From positions 186,001 through 250,000 of the forward strand of contig CAVOPT010000015.1 of assembly GCA_963698165.1 (NCBI GenBank): DNA of 64,000 nt. The letters are read 5' to 3'. The notes beneath the pieces are model-generated. The model did not search any database. It saw nothing but the letters and a program-made list of their open reading frames with translations, and had not been told where the DNA came from. The stretch's first letter is position 1; each line of letters opens with the position of its first letter. Source of the stretch: JAAYUJ01 sp963698165. GTDB taxonomy: Bacteria > Desulfobacterota > Syntrophobacteria > Syntrophobacterales > Syntrophobacteraceae. A program made the position numbers and the translations under genes. Below, one piece after another: positions 45,788-55,235 of the stretch.

Positions 45788-46420
45788 TCAGAGGTCATCC
45801 TGGGGGGAATCGGTGCTCAGTTTGTCCGCGAATCGAACGAGGTCCGCAAGGGATTGTGCGCCCATTTTGGCCATGACGCGAGCGCGATGAACCTTGACGG
45901 TCTTTTCGGCGGTCCCGAGTTTGGAAGCGGTCTGCTTATTGAGCAACCCGGTGACGACGAACTGGAATACCTCGCGTTCCCGGGGAGTGAGCGTCTCCAT
46001 GCGCTCCCTGAGTTCTTTCAGCCCTTCACGCTCCTTTATTGCCCGCCGGTCTGTTTCGATGGCGTGGGAGATTGCATTGAGCAGATCTGTGTCGCTGAAG
46101 GGCTTCTGGAGAAAGTCCACGGCTCCGGCCTTCATGGCTTTGACGCTCATGGAAACCGTTCCGTGGCCGGTAATGAACACGATGGGGAGTGAAATTCCTC
46201 GATCGGCCAGGTATTCCTGCAGCTCGAGACCATTCAAATCCGGCATGCTCACATCGAGGATGAGGCAGGCAGGTGCTTCCAGATTCCTGCAACGGATGAA
46301 ATCCAGGGCGGAAGTGAACGCCCGGACGTCATGGCCCGCGGATCGCATCAAACGCTCAAGGGCTTTCCCAACCGAGGGATCGTCATCGACCACGTAGACC
46401 ACCGGCTTTTCCCCTGTCAT
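45788..46420 (-). CDS. FixJ/TodT-type response regulator
   Basis: 210 residues. Receiver (1-125): VYVVDDDPSVGKAL, phospho-acceptor in CLILDVSMPDLNGLEL, VFITGHGTVSM, VDFLQKPFSD. LuxR-type HTH (about 145-205): LTPREREVFQFVVTGLLNKQ then TAEKTVKVHRARVMAKMG. Its start overlaps the kinase stop by 4 bases, so the pair is co-translated. Targets could include the SulP transporter downstream, but no operator was recognised. Confidence 0.92.
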   Translation of the reverse strand: MTGEKPVVYVVDDDPSVGKALERLMRSAGHDVRAFTSALDFIRCRNLEAPACLILDVSMPDLNGLELQEYLADRGISLPIVFITGHGTVSMSVKAMKAGAVDFLQKPFSDTDLLNAISHAIETDRRAIKEREGLKELRERMETLTPREREVFQFVVTGLLNKQTASKLGTAEKTVKVHRARVMAKMGAQSLADLVRFADKLSTDSPQDDL

Positions 46421-48882
46421 GACTGCCCCTCACGGTCTGTTGGCAGTGTGAAAAAAAAGGTGGCACCTCCCTCCGGGTGGTTGTGAGCCCCCATCTTCCC
46501 ACCATGAGCCTTGACGATGGTTTGGCTGATGGCAAGTCCCATCCCCATCCCACCGGGTTTCGTCGTATAGAAGGGCTCGAAGAGACGATCCACGTGGTGC
46601 TCGTCGATTCCTGCGCCGGAGTCCGTCACGGAGACCTTCACGGTCCGGTTGTCCTCCATCGTCGTTGCGATCACCATTTTCCTTGAAGTGCAAGGGCCGT
46701 CACTCATGGCGCCGACCGCATTCACCATCAGGTTGAAGAGCACCTGCTGCAACTGTACACGGTCTGCCCGCACGACAAGCTGATCAGTGTTCAGATCGGC
46801 TCTGACAGAAAGTCCATCGAGGAGAGAGGCGTTGTTGACGAGGGCGACACACTCCATGACGGCCTCATCGAGACTGAACGATTCGTATGAGTCCGTCTGT
46901 TTATTCAGGAGTGCGCGCATTCTGCGAATCACTTCAGTGACCCTTTTGTCGTCGCTGACGATATCGGCCAGAATCAGTCTGATCTCGTCGAGGTCCGGCT
47001 CGGTTGTCGACAGGAAGCGCTGGGCGGCCTGTGCGTTGGAAAGGATGGCCGTGAGCGGCTGGTTGATTTCATGAGCCAGGGATGTGGCCAGTTCCCCTAT
47101 CGTGGCGACCCGAGTAACGTGAGCGAGTTCCGTCATCCGCCGGTGGGCCTCTGCTTCCGCCCGTCTCCGCTGGGTGATATCCCGCACCGTGTGAATGACT
47201 CCGGTGATCTCACCTTTTTCATTGAGATTCGGGTCCACTGAGACCAGGAACCACGCATCCTTTCCTTCGTCGTATGTTTCTCCCTCCTCGTGCCTTTTTG
47301 TCTCCAGCATCTTTTCGATCGGACCTCCACCTGAGGGCGTCTCCGTTCCGCCAATCAAGCTGTAATAGGTGTTCCCGAGAATCCGGTCGAGAGGGAGGTC
47401 ATAGAAGGAAACCGCCGCATGATTGACTCGTACGATTCGAAGCTCGTGGTTCAGCACCATGATCCGGTCTGGAATGCTGTCGAAGGTCGTCTTCCACTCG
47501 TCCGCTGCTCTCTGAAGTTTTTCCTCGTTTTCGCTCAGTGCTCGGTTTGCCTGCTGTCGCTTCCTCAGGTTGAAGACAAGTGCGCTGATGAGGAGGGTCT
47601 GCAGGATCAAGACCGACGAAATCCCGAGGATCTGGAAGCGGTAAGCTTCCCACAGGGAGAAGTCCTTGTGACGGACGATGCTGCCGGGTGGAAGATCTTT
47701 TTCGTCGATGGACCAGCGCTTGAGCTGGCGCCAGTCAAAGATATACCGGTCCGCCTTTTCTTCCAGGGGTTCGATTGCGCCACCTTCTTCCCCGGACAAA
47801 ATGCGGAGTGCCGATTGAGCGGTCTTGTCCCCGACTTTTGAGAAGCTGTAGACTTGCCCGCCGACCGCTCCCGCCCCGATGTAGTTCTCGGATATGCCGT
47901 AGATGGGCTCGTTCGCCTTTTCGGAAATCATTGACAGCGCCCGGGGGAGAAGGAACGCCTTTCCGTTTCCATCTTGGAAGAACGACACGTAATAAATGAG
48001 GGAGTGCTCGGGCAACGTGGACACCCTCCTGAGGAGCCCCTCCATGGAGAGACTGGAAAGATAATGGAATTGGACTCGATGGGCATAACTTCGAAAAGCG
48101 TCTCGCACCAGAGCTTCCATGTCTCGATCCACCTGGGACGCCCCGGACACGACGAAGACCTCATGGACACTCGGGTGGAGCCCCAAAGCGAGATCCAGGG
48201 TGCTTTCTATGCCAAGCTTGCCCGTCACTACTGCGGCGCAGCGCTTCAACGTGTGGTCATCGATCAGCCTGGTGTCCAAATCGACGAATAGCACGGGCGT
48301 CCCCGGGAAGAGCTCGTCACCGTATTGTGATAGAAAGTCAAGGGAAGGACGCAACGGGGCAATGATCAAGTCGATATTCCGTCCGGAATACTTCTCCCGG
48401 TAGATGTGGACGAGCTCACGGAAGTATCGCGCTTCGGGAAACCTGAGCAGGTCCATGCACTCGACGTAGAAGTCGAACTGGAAGGCTTGAGATGCGTTCA
48501 GTGAGGATCGAAGGGTGTTCTCGAAATCGATGAATCCAGGGGCATTGCTCTCGTACGGAAAAAGGATCAGCACTCTCTTCGTCGGCGCTGACGCGCACGC
48601 ATGGCTGGAAGCGATCAGGCAAACGACTCCCAGCGCGAAAGCCGTGAGGGCTTTCAAGGCGCAGCGCGCATGACCCTCAAAGGTGACGATTCCCAATGAG
48701 TGCAAGACCGAATCCTTATTCAGCGAAGCTTTGGCCAAGGCCCCCCTGTTTCCTCCTCGCTCGGCTCTTTCGACGGAAGCTTCGCCACACCCGAAGGAGG
48801 CTCGGAACGTATTGTATCGGCGCGATAATGAGAGTTCAAGCCTGATGACACGATGGAGAATACCGTGGTCTTTCCTTTCCAC
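46417..48882 (-). CDS. Sensor histidine kinase with periplasmic ABC_sub_bind domain and PAS
   Basis: 821 residues from the ATG at 48882; the first 70 are not signal-like, and the real start may lie further in, before the helix ALTAFALGVVCLIASSHACA. Then an ABC_sub_bind-like sensor (KRVLILFPYESNAPGFIDF, DLIIAPLRPSLDFL, YYVSFFQDGNGKAFLLP), a membrane helix (ILGISSVLILQTLLISALVF), a PAS domain with PAC (about 495-610), HisKA with phospho-His in SLAHEINQPLTAIL, and an HATPase (QVLFNLMVNAVGAM, GGMGMGLAISQTIVKAHGG). The sensor half resembles that of the kinase at 28534-30726, but the transmitter type differs. Confidence 0.88.
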   Translation of the reverse strand: MERKDHGILHRVIRLELSLSRRYNTFRASFGCGEASVERAERGGNRGALAKASLNKDSVLHSLGIVTFEGHARCALKALTAFALGVVCLIASSHACASAPTKRVLILFPYESNAPGFIDFENTLRSSLNASQAFQFDFYVECMDLLRFPEARYFRELVHIYREKYSGRNIDLIIAPLRPSLDFLSQYGDELFPGTPVLFVDLDTRLIDDHTLKRCAAVVTGKLGIESTLDLALGLHPSVHEVFVVSGASQVDRDMEALVRDAFRSYAHRVQFHYLSSLSMEGLLRRVSTLPEHSLIYYVSFFQDGNGKAFLLPRALSMISEKANEPIYGISENYIGAGAVGGQVYSFSKVGDKTAQSALRILSGEEGGAIEPLEEKADRYIFDWRQLKRWSIDEKDLPPGSIVRHKDFSLWEAYRFQILGISSVLILQTLLISALVFNLRKRQQANRALSENEEKLQRAADEWKTTFDSIPDRIMVLNHELRIVRVNHAAVSFYDLPLDRILGNTYYSLIGGTETPSGGGPIEKMLETKRHEEGETYDEGKDAWFLVSVDPNLNEKGEITGVIHTVRDITQRRRAEAEAHRRMTELAHVTRVATIGELATSLAHEINQPLTAILSNAQAAQRFLSTTEPDLDEIRLILADIVSDDKRVTEVIRRMRALLNKQTDSYESFSLDEAVMECVALVNNASLLDGLSVRADLNTDQLVVRADRVQLQQVLFNLMVNAVGAMSDGPCTSRKMVIATTMEDNRTVKVSVTDSGAGIDEHHVDRLFEPFYTTKPGGMGMGLAISQTIVKAHGGKMGAHNHPEGGATFFFTLPTDREGQS

Positions 48883-48924
48883 CCGAGAAAAATTGAGCGG
48901 GACAGCCCCCGTAAGTCAAGGGCT

Positions 48925-49435
48925 CTACCCGAATTGAAATGCATCGCTGGGATCGGGACGAAGTGGAGTTGACGGGCCGCCCATGTCTGAATCCTCTGTG
49001 TGTGTCGGGTTGACCCGCTTTTCCGCCACGTGGCTATCCGGAACTTCGATAAACGAGGCGAGATCGATGATGATCTCCAGTATGGAGCGGCTGAGAATTG
49101 CCACTTCGCGGTCGTTTCTCGCTATGGAGGCATACGCGACGGCGAATTCCTGTGCGGTGGGATCGAGGCCCAGCATCTTTCGCACGCCAAGAATGTCCTC
49201 TCAGGTGGCTTCCTCCACCTTGCCACGAAAGGTCATGAGCGTCGCTTCCTTTTCGGTCGTCTTCTGGACGCGCAGGCCGATTGCCCCGGAGGCCTGAATC
49301 CTCCGCATTCTTTCGAGCAACGGGTAGAACTCGGGATCCGCGGGGCGGGCCCGTGCCGCCCCTCCATACCGGTTCCGGATCCCGTTCCGTTTTCCCTGAG
49401 CGTGATTCCTCCAGCTGTAAGGTTTCTGCGGTCAT
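48925..49435 (-). pseudogene. Conserved hypothetical gene broken by a frameshift and an in-frame TGA
   Basis: The ATG frame from 49435 gives MTAETLQLEESRSGKTERD. After a one-base shift near 49345 a second frame reads DPEFYPLLERMRRIQASGAI, GLRVQKTTEKEATLMTFRGK, VEEAT, then TGA, and goes on in the same frame with EDILGVRKMLGLDPTAQEF, ARNDREVAILSRSILEII, EVPDSHVAEKRV. The continuity on both sides of the TGA shows one gene of about 160 residues. No selenocysteine hairpin was assessed. The function is unknown; similar proteins have no named role. Confidence 0.6.
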
Positions 49436-50293
49436 GTGTCACTTCCCGATGTTTGCTCTTCAGGCTGTTTGTGTTCCTCAGAAACTCATTCCCTGGACGG
49501 TCTCTGCAGTGAACCGGCAGACCCTCTCTCGAGGGAATACAGGCTGCGCACTTCTTCCCTCGGGCCTAAGGAGCCGGGTACCCTATTACAGGGTAAAATC
49601 TATACAACCAAATGTTCATAACTCCGTAGCGATCTTTTGGGTCAGGGTTTCCTGACCGTGCCACAACATTTGGCTCATCGGCATTCCGGGCTTGACCCGG
49701 AATCCATGCTCTTCCCTGTTTCTAGGTTCCAGCCTTCACTGTCTCTCCCGGTCAATTCAACGGGATGGTAATGATGGGCGCCCCCTTTCCGGGATCGATG
49801 TTGTTAAGGGAACATTCAACCAAGCTTAGCGTGAAGTTAGACTTCATACTTCATCATGCGGGGTGATCAAGCTCAGTGATCGTATGCGCTTGCCAACGTG
49901 GTGAACTTCAAAGAAAGGGTGTCGCACAACGCATAATGATTCGAATATGGAAAGTGCTTGAGGGATCCCCAGTAATACGCACAGAGGAGAGCTTTGCGGG
50001 CTTTTCAGTCCCTTGATGGGCTCCAGTAGCCAAGAGAAAAAGGGACAATCATTCCAAGGAGGCCGGTCCTGCATCGGAAAACCATTTTGCCCCTGGATAG
50101 TGGGGGTGAAATCTCAAGGCATGTATGGTTGGTGAAATCCAAATTGCTATCGATACTCGACAGTGCAACACCTCGGTTGTGGATAAGAGACACTTATACG
50201 ACGCCGGAGCAGCCACTGCGCTGAATCCGGCAGCAAATATGCACGGCTATTTGTGGCTTTTTCCACAGCCTGTTATGGTGTGGTTCTCCTCGC
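49436..50293. other. Gene-free stretch
   Basis: About 860 bases without a convincing frame. One palindrome, ATTCCGGG-CTTGA-CCCGGAAT (49683-49703), is a short repeat-like hairpin. GC content is visibly lower than in the flanking genes, particularly 49790-50280. No transposase or RNA gene was recognised. Confidence 0.4.
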
Positions 50294-50878
50294 TTACCTA
50301 TCCGGGTTAATCCTGGTGATTTTTGATCCCTGTAGGCCCATCCCGCCCATCAGGCCCTTCTGGTCGAAGATGTAGGCGTAAACCCCCTTCTGCAGGGTTG
50401 TCGTCGATATGTTCTTTCCGAATCCCTTGTCCAACACTACCAAACTGGGTCCACTTCCGAGTTCCCAGCCGTCGCTTTGGTCAAGATAACGGAGCGATTC
50501 GTTGTCCATGAAAAACAACACATAGCCGAAAGATTGAGCCCCCGCCTGAAAACCATACGAAGCCGCCAGCGATCGATAGTAGGCCACGGTCTTGCCGCCT
50601 TTACGCAGCGCCCCATCTCCAAATTGTCCGCCGACGATAAAGCCACCTTTGATGATACTCGGAAAAATGAGTACCGCCTTTGCCTTGCCGGCCAAAGCCT
50701 TGGCTCCGGGGGTGGTCTTGTAGAGGGTTGTCAAAGCCTGTGTGGCCTTAGCGTCGATTTCCCGTGCACTGGCCGCCAATGCCGACCCTACACTCAAATC
50801 GCTCAAAATAACAATTGCGAGCAATAGTACCGCTCCTACCAATAGCCTCCCGGCATTCATGTTCTTCTTCATCTGCAT
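50294..50878 (-). CDS. SYLF/Ysc84-domain secreted protein
   Basis: 194 residues with a signal peptide (LLVGAVLLLAIVILSDL, cleavage after ALA). The mature part is a SYLF (DUF500) domain: AKAVLIFPSIIKGGFIVGGQ, GGKTVAYYRSLAASYGFQAG, SFGYVLFFMDNESL, KNISTTTLQKGVYAYIF and GLMGGMGLQGSKITRI. Eukaryotic SYLF domains bind phosphoinositides and actin; bacterial ones are periplasmic lipid-binding proteins of unclear role. The ATG follows AAGGAGAACAGA. It stands alone. Confidence 0.88.
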   Translation of the reverse strand: MQMKKNMNAGRLLVGAVLLLAIVILSDLSVGSALAASAREIDAKATQALTTLYKTTPGAKALAGKAKAVLIFPSIIKGGFIVGGQFGDGALRKGGKTVAYYRSLAASYGFQAGAQSFGYVLFFMDNESLRYLDQSDGWELGSGPSLVVLDKGFGKNISTTTLQKGVYAYIFDQKGLMGGMGLQGSKITRINPDR

Positions 50879-51044
50879 TCTGTTCTCCTTCGACCTGAGG
50901 TGATCAAAGCTTATAAAGTTGATTCGGAATATGCCAACAGGTAGTCATCTTCACTCCATGGGCCTCCCATGTGTCAAGCCGGGATTGCCTGGCCTCTTCT
51001 TCTCAGGCTGCTCCTCAGCCCATCGACCCTGATCCGCCATGGTC

Positions 51045-51203
51045 ATACCAACCCCAACCAACCGCCAACCGGCCAACCGCCAACCGCCAACCCACCAACC
51101 GGGGTCCCCAACGCCAACCGGCCAACCGGGGCAACCGGGGTCGGACCAAGCTATCACATTGAAATTTTCCAACCGGGGTCGGACCAAGCTATCACATTGG
51201 AAT
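51045..51203. repeat. Left flank of the transposase: short tandem repeats and two REP-like units
   Basis: A CCAACCG/CCAACC-rich tract (51050-51136) runs into two direct copies of a 38-base unit containing GGGGTCGGACCAAGCTATCA (51137 and 51175). The same 15-base core occurs inverted on the far side of the transposase gene. Confidence 0.7.
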
Positions 51204-51995
51204 TTCATCATAAATGCGCCAAGGGAGGGCGTTTTCATGGCTTAGAGGGGCCTTTTCGCAACCAAAATGATCGCGATAAGATACCTGAGCCTCCCTCAGT
51301 TCATGGCCGCCCACGCTCGAAGTGATCTTCCTGCCGAAACCCCTGGCGCCAAGATCGGTCTTGACCTGCTCGACAAACGACAAACTGCCCACGGCGATGC
51401 TCTCAGACCATCTCCTTTCCCGGAACTTCTCTTTGCTTTTGAGAGCCTCTTCAACCCACCTTCGATGAGACAGGCTCAATTGTTCGCTGCCGCCGATACC
51501 AAGCAACTGCATCAATGCCTTCCTGTCAATCAACCTGTATCGCTCGGGCGCGTTTTGAATCTCTCCGTAGCCGCTATGAGGCCACTCGGAGGGGTGCTTG
51601 ACGACTCCTGCCCTGACCATATTCAAGTCCATGTAGACGATACACTGAACCAGGTGCTGATCTGTCTGCACTGCCGTAGCATGATAGCGGTCTTCCCAGA
51701 ATGCACCTTTTCTGCTTTTCCGCTGGTTGTATTGCTGCGCAGTGCGACCCGCCGACAGTTGAACGCTCTTCGGGATAACCTCTCCGCCATCCCGGTCATG
51801 AATGAGTAGATGGATGTGGTTGGAAGTAGCCATGTAATTCAGAATGACAACCCCATAACGCTTTTTAGCCTCAAAGAGCCAGTCAAGCCAGCCCTGCCGA
51901 TCCTTGGCAAACCTCAGGAGAAATTCCTTCTTGTGACAACGATGTGTGATGTGCCACACATGACCCGGTATGTAGTGGCGATTTGCTCTTGGCAT
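51192..51995 (-). CDS. REP-associated tyrosine transposase (RAYT), IS200-like
   Basis: 267 residues from the ATG at 51995. Y1 transposase family: HYIPGHVWHITHRCHKKEFL at the N terminus, and the metal-binding H-x-H in ATSNHIHLLIHD. KRKG-type KSRKGAFWEDRYHAT and CIVYMDLNMVRAGVV are typical RAYT landmarks. The catalytic Tyr is likely in the AGRTAQQYNQ region. RAYTs nick single-stranded DNA at REP hairpins and are usually domesticated rather than freely mobile. The flanking inverted repeat pairs at 51137-51189 and 52109-52217 are probable targets. Confidence 0.9.
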   Translation of the reverse strand: MPRANRHYIPGHVWHITHRCHKKEFLLRFAKDRQGWLDWLFEAKKRYGVVILNYMATSNHIHLLIHDRDGGEVIPKSVQLSAGRTAQQYNQRKSRKGAFWEDRYHATAVQTDQHLVQCIVYMDLNMVRAGVVKHPSEWPHSGYGEIQNAPERYRLIDRKALMQLLGIGGSEQLSLSHRRWVEEALKSKEKFRERRWSESIAVGSLSFVEQVKTDLGARGFGRKITSSVGGHELREAQVSYRDHFGCEKAPLSHENALPWRIYDEIPM

Positions 51996-52108
51996 GCTGT
52001 GGAGATCCCCCTCCCGCTTAGCTTGGCCATTTCGATGGCCAATTAACACTTCTAAGTCCGAAAAAGACCCCTGTCGACAGGTGTTTTATATGTTGGTTCG
52101 CCTAGTTG

Positions 52109-52250
52109 GCTTGGTCCGACCCCGACCCCCGACCCCACCGACCCCACCCGACCCCACGGCCCGACCCCCGACCCCGGACCCCCGACCCCCGACACCGCCC
52201 GGGCTTGGTCCGACCCCGACCTCAGACCCCGACCCTGCACCCCGACCCTT
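52109..52250. repeat. Right flank of the transposase: REP-like units and CCGACCCC tract
   Basis: GCTTGGTCCGACCCC at 52109-52123 and again at 52203-52217 is the exact reverse complement of the left-flank core. Between and after them CCGACCCC/CCCGACC repeats many times. Together with the left flank it makes two inverted REP pairs around the gene. The remaining bases to 52363 show no gene. Confidence 0.75.
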
Positions 52251-52363
52251 ACCCTTAGGACGTTGCACTTTTCGGCTGAGCACATCGAGCCAGGACCCAA
52301 GTGTTGATCTCGTAGATGAGCGGATGCCTGGGCCAGGGTCTCATGGTGTGCCTCCCTTCTTGA

Positions 52364-55108
52364 TCAACTCTTTTCGGGGCCCGCGAAGGCTCCGCGTTTG
52401 CCGGCCTCCAGGAGTTTCGCGGGATCGAGCCGACCAAAAAGCTCGATCATTTTGGCCACCAGTCCCGTCCATCCCGTCTGGTGGCTCGCACCGAGTCCCG
52501 CTCCGTTGTCCCCATGGAAGTACTCGTAGAAGAGAATGTGGTCCCGCCAGTGGGGGTCCGTCTGGAATTTTTCAGCGCCTCCGTACACGGGCCGCCTCCC
52601 CTTCTCATCCTTAAGGAAGATGCTGGTGAGACGGGCGGCGATCTCCCTGCTCACTTCGAAGAGGTTCATCATTTTCCCCGAACCTGTGGGGCACTCGATC
52701 CTGAAATTGTCCCCGTAGTAGAGATAATAGGCCAGGAGCGCCCGGATGATGATGGCATTGACGGGCATCCAGATGGGGCCCCGCCAGTTGGAGTTTCCTC
52801 CGAACATGCCGCTGTCCGACTCGGCCGGGAGGTACTGAACCCGGAATTCCTCCCCGTGCACCTGGAAGATGTAGGGGTGCTCCAGGTGGTATCGGGAGAG
52901 GGCCCTGATGCCGTAGGGGCTCAGGAATTCTTCTTCATCCAGCATCCGGGTGAGGATGCGGCGCAGCCTCTCCTGGTTCACCAGGGCGAGGATGCCGCGA
53001 TTGGCGACTCCCAGGTGGCCCGGCCCCGTGGCATGGACAATCTCGAGGAGCTCCGGCATGCGCTTGATGCGCTTGAGCCAACTCTCAAGAACGTGGGGCA
53101 CCTGCTTCCTCTGCCATTCCTCGATGACCGCGGTTGCACAGAGGGGGAGAAGCCCCACCATGGAGCGGACCTTGAGACGCTGAGCGCTTCCATCGGGAAG
53201 TCTCAGGATGTCGTAATAGAATCCGTCCTCCTCGTCCCACATGCCGTCCTGCCCCATGCGGTTCATTCCCGACGCGATCCAGGAAAAGTGTTCGACGAAC
53301 TTGGAGCAAAGGTCCTCATAGCTGGGGTCGTGGGCGGCCAACTCTATGCTCATCTCGATCATGTTCTGGCAGAAGAGGGCCATCCAGGCGGTGCCGTCGG
53401 CCTGTTCCAGGTATCCTCCCGTGGGCAGGGGGGCGCTCCGGTCGAAGACGCCGATGTTGTCGAGCCCGAGGAAGCCGCCTTCGAAGACATTCTTGCCGAA
53501 CCGGTCCTTGCGGTTGACCCACCATGTGAAGTTCAGCATGAGCTTGGCAAAGGCGCGTTTGAGGAAGTCGATGTCCCCCTCCCCGCGCAGGGCCTGCTCG
53601 GTCCGGTGTAGGAAAATCGTCGCCCACGCGTGGACCGGGGGATTCACGTCACTGAAGTTCCACTCATAGGCGGGGATCTGGCCGCTCGGGTGCAGGTAGA
53701 CCTCGCGCAGCATGAGGTTCAGCTGTTCCTTGGCGAAATCCGGGTCGACCACGGAAAGGGCGATGGTGTGGAATGCCAGGTCCCAGGCGGCATACCAGGG
53801 ATACTCCCACTTGTCCGGCATGGAGATGACGTGGTCGTTCACCATGTGGAACCACTCCCGGTTCCGGATCTGGCGGGTGTCGCCGTGGAGCGGGTGAGCG
53901 TGGTGCTCCTCGAGCCATATGTCGGCATCGAAGTAGTAATACTGCTTGGTCCAGAGCATGCCGGCCAGGGCCTGGCGCATGACGTTGGCCTCGTCTTCGC
54001 CGACGGATGGGGGGGTGACTGATCGATAGAAATCGTCAGCCTCACGAAGCCTGGCCGCAAAGACATCATCGAAGGCCTTCCCGAAGGGGCTTCCCTTCAC
54101 CTTCGTTGACGCGTCTGAAAGCCGCAGCTTGATGACGGCGGTCTCCCCGGCGCCGACGTTGAGAGGGTAGTGGGCGGATGCCTTGGTCCCCGTCAGTTCC
54201 GGATTCACCGACATGAGCTTCCCGTGAACCACAGTGTTGTTGATCCCGTCCTTCACGTAGGGATTGGCGTTGGGCGTGCCGAAAATGCGTCCGTTGTTTG
54301 TTTCGTTTTCCGTGAAGAGGAGAGTCGGTTGGCCCTCGCATGTGAGGGTGTAGTCCTGGAGCGATTCCTGGAAGAGGGGGTCGGTGTGATGGGCGTGGAT
54401 GACGCTGTTCTCCGCTCCTTCGACGGCCCGTAGAACAGGCTTTGGGCCGCCGTCGGGCCAGGACCAGGTGTTCCGGAACCAGAGGGTGGGCAGAACGTGA
54501 ATGAGAGCCGCCTCAGGTCCGCGATTGCAGACTGTGATCTTGATCAGCACGTCTTCGGGGGCCGCCTTGGCGTACTCCACGAAGACGTCAAAGTAGCGGT
54601 CTTCGTCAAAGACCCCCGTGTCGAGGAGCTCGTACTCCATTTCATGCCGGGAGCGTTTGCGGTTGGTCTCCACCATGTCTGCGTAGGGAAAGGCTTCCTG
54701 GGGGTACTTGTAAAGGAACTTCATGTAAGAGTGGGTCGGAGTGCTGTCGAGGTAGAAGTAGTATTCCTTCACGTCCTCCCCGTGATTCCCCTCGCTGTTG
54801 GTGAGCCCGAAGATCCGCTCCTTGAGGATAGGGTCTATCCCGTTCCAGAGGGCCAGGGCGAAACAGAGAACCTGGTGGTTGTCGCAGATTCCCCCGAGCC
54901 CGTCTTCACCCCACCGGTAGGCGCGGGAGCGGGCCTGGTCGTGGCTGAAATAGCTCCAGGCATCCCCGCCGTCGCTGTAGTCCTCCCGGACCGTCCCCCA
55001 TTGGCGTTCGGAGAGATACGGCCCCCATTTCTTCCATGAGGCCTGTTCGGTCCGGCAGGCATCGAGCTCGTAGCCACACTCCTGGAGACGAATTTGCTCT
55101 GCGGTCAT
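52364..55108 (-). CDS. GH63-type glycoside hydrolase
   Basis: 914 residues, cytoplasmic (no signal). An N-terminal beta-rich region is followed by an (alpha/alpha)6 barrel: WEYPWYAAWDLAFHTIALSV holds the candidate acid Asp, HPSGQIPAYEWNFSDVNPP and GGNSNWRGPIWMPVNAIII line the site, and FYEYFHGDNGAGLGASHQTG is the conserved end. Bacterial GH63 members act on glucosides such as mannosylglycerate, glucosylglycerate or alpha-glucosidic oligosaccharides; the substrate cannot be chosen here. The ATG follows AGGAGAGTGCACC. Glycogen phosphorylase is 13 kb away, with no direct linkage. Confidence 0.85.
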   Translation of the reverse strand: MTAEQIRLQECGYELDACRTEQASWKKWGPYLSERQWGTVREDYSDGGDAWSYFSHDQARSRAYRWGEDGLGGICDNHQVLCFALALWNGIDPILKERIFGLTNSEGNHGEDVKEYYFYLDSTPTHSYMKFLYKYPQEAFPYADMVETNRKRSRHEMEYELLDTGVFDEDRYFDVFVEYAKAAPEDVLIKITVCNRGPEAALIHVLPTLWFRNTWSWPDGGPKPVLRAVEGAENSVIHAHHTDPLFQESLQDYTLTCEGQPTLLFTENETNNGRIFGTPNANPYVKDGINNTVVHGKLMSVNPELTGTKASAHYPLNVGAGETAVIKLRLSDASTKVKGSPFGKAFDDVFAARLREADDFYRSVTPPSVGEDEANVMRQALAGMLWTKQYYYFDADIWLEEHHAHPLHGDTRQIRNREWFHMVNDHVISMPDKWEYPWYAAWDLAFHTIALSVVDPDFAKEQLNLMLREVYLHPSGQIPAYEWNFSDVNPPVHAWATIFLHRTEQALRGEGDIDFLKRAFAKLMLNFTWWVNRKDRFGKNVFEGGFLGLDNIGVFDRSAPLPTGGYLEQADGTAWMALFCQNMIEMSIELAAHDPSYEDLCSKFVEHFSWIASGMNRMGQDGMWDEEDGFYYDILRLPDGSAQRLKVRSMVGLLPLCATAVIEEWQRKQVPHVLESWLKRIKRMPELLEIVHATGPGHLGVANRGILALVNQERLRRILTRMLDEEEFLSPYGIRALSRYHLEHPYIFQVHGEEFRVQYLPAESDSGMFGGNSNWRGPIWMPVNAIIIRALLAYYLYYGDNFRIECPTGSGKMMNLFEVSREIAARLTSIFLKDEKGRRPVYGGAEKFQTDPHWRDHILFYEYFHGDNGAGLGASHQTGWTGLVAKMIELFGRLDPAKLLEAGKRGAFAGPEKS

Positions 55109-55235
55109 GGTGCACTCTCCTTTCTAACGACACCGTGGGCCAGGCATTCATCTGCACTGCGTCGTAACCGATTCGAGGTCTATGTCCTCCATCGGATTAC
55201 AGGGTCCTCGATGTGGCCAGGGGTCTTCAACAGCA

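Noticed and set aside
51045..51203. Possible CRISPR-like array
   Set aside because: Two 38-base direct repeats with no regular spacers and no cas genes; they match REP-like flanks of the RAYT instead.
50951..51238. Trp/Gly-rich small leftward frame that could be taken for another W-rich RiPP precursor
   Set aside because: Its W/G pattern comes from translating the CCAACCG tandem repeat beside the transposase; there is no leader, ribosome site or W-x-N spacing.
52086..52300. Val/Gly-rich repeat frames right of the transposase
   Set aside because: They are translations of the CCGACCCC repeat tract.
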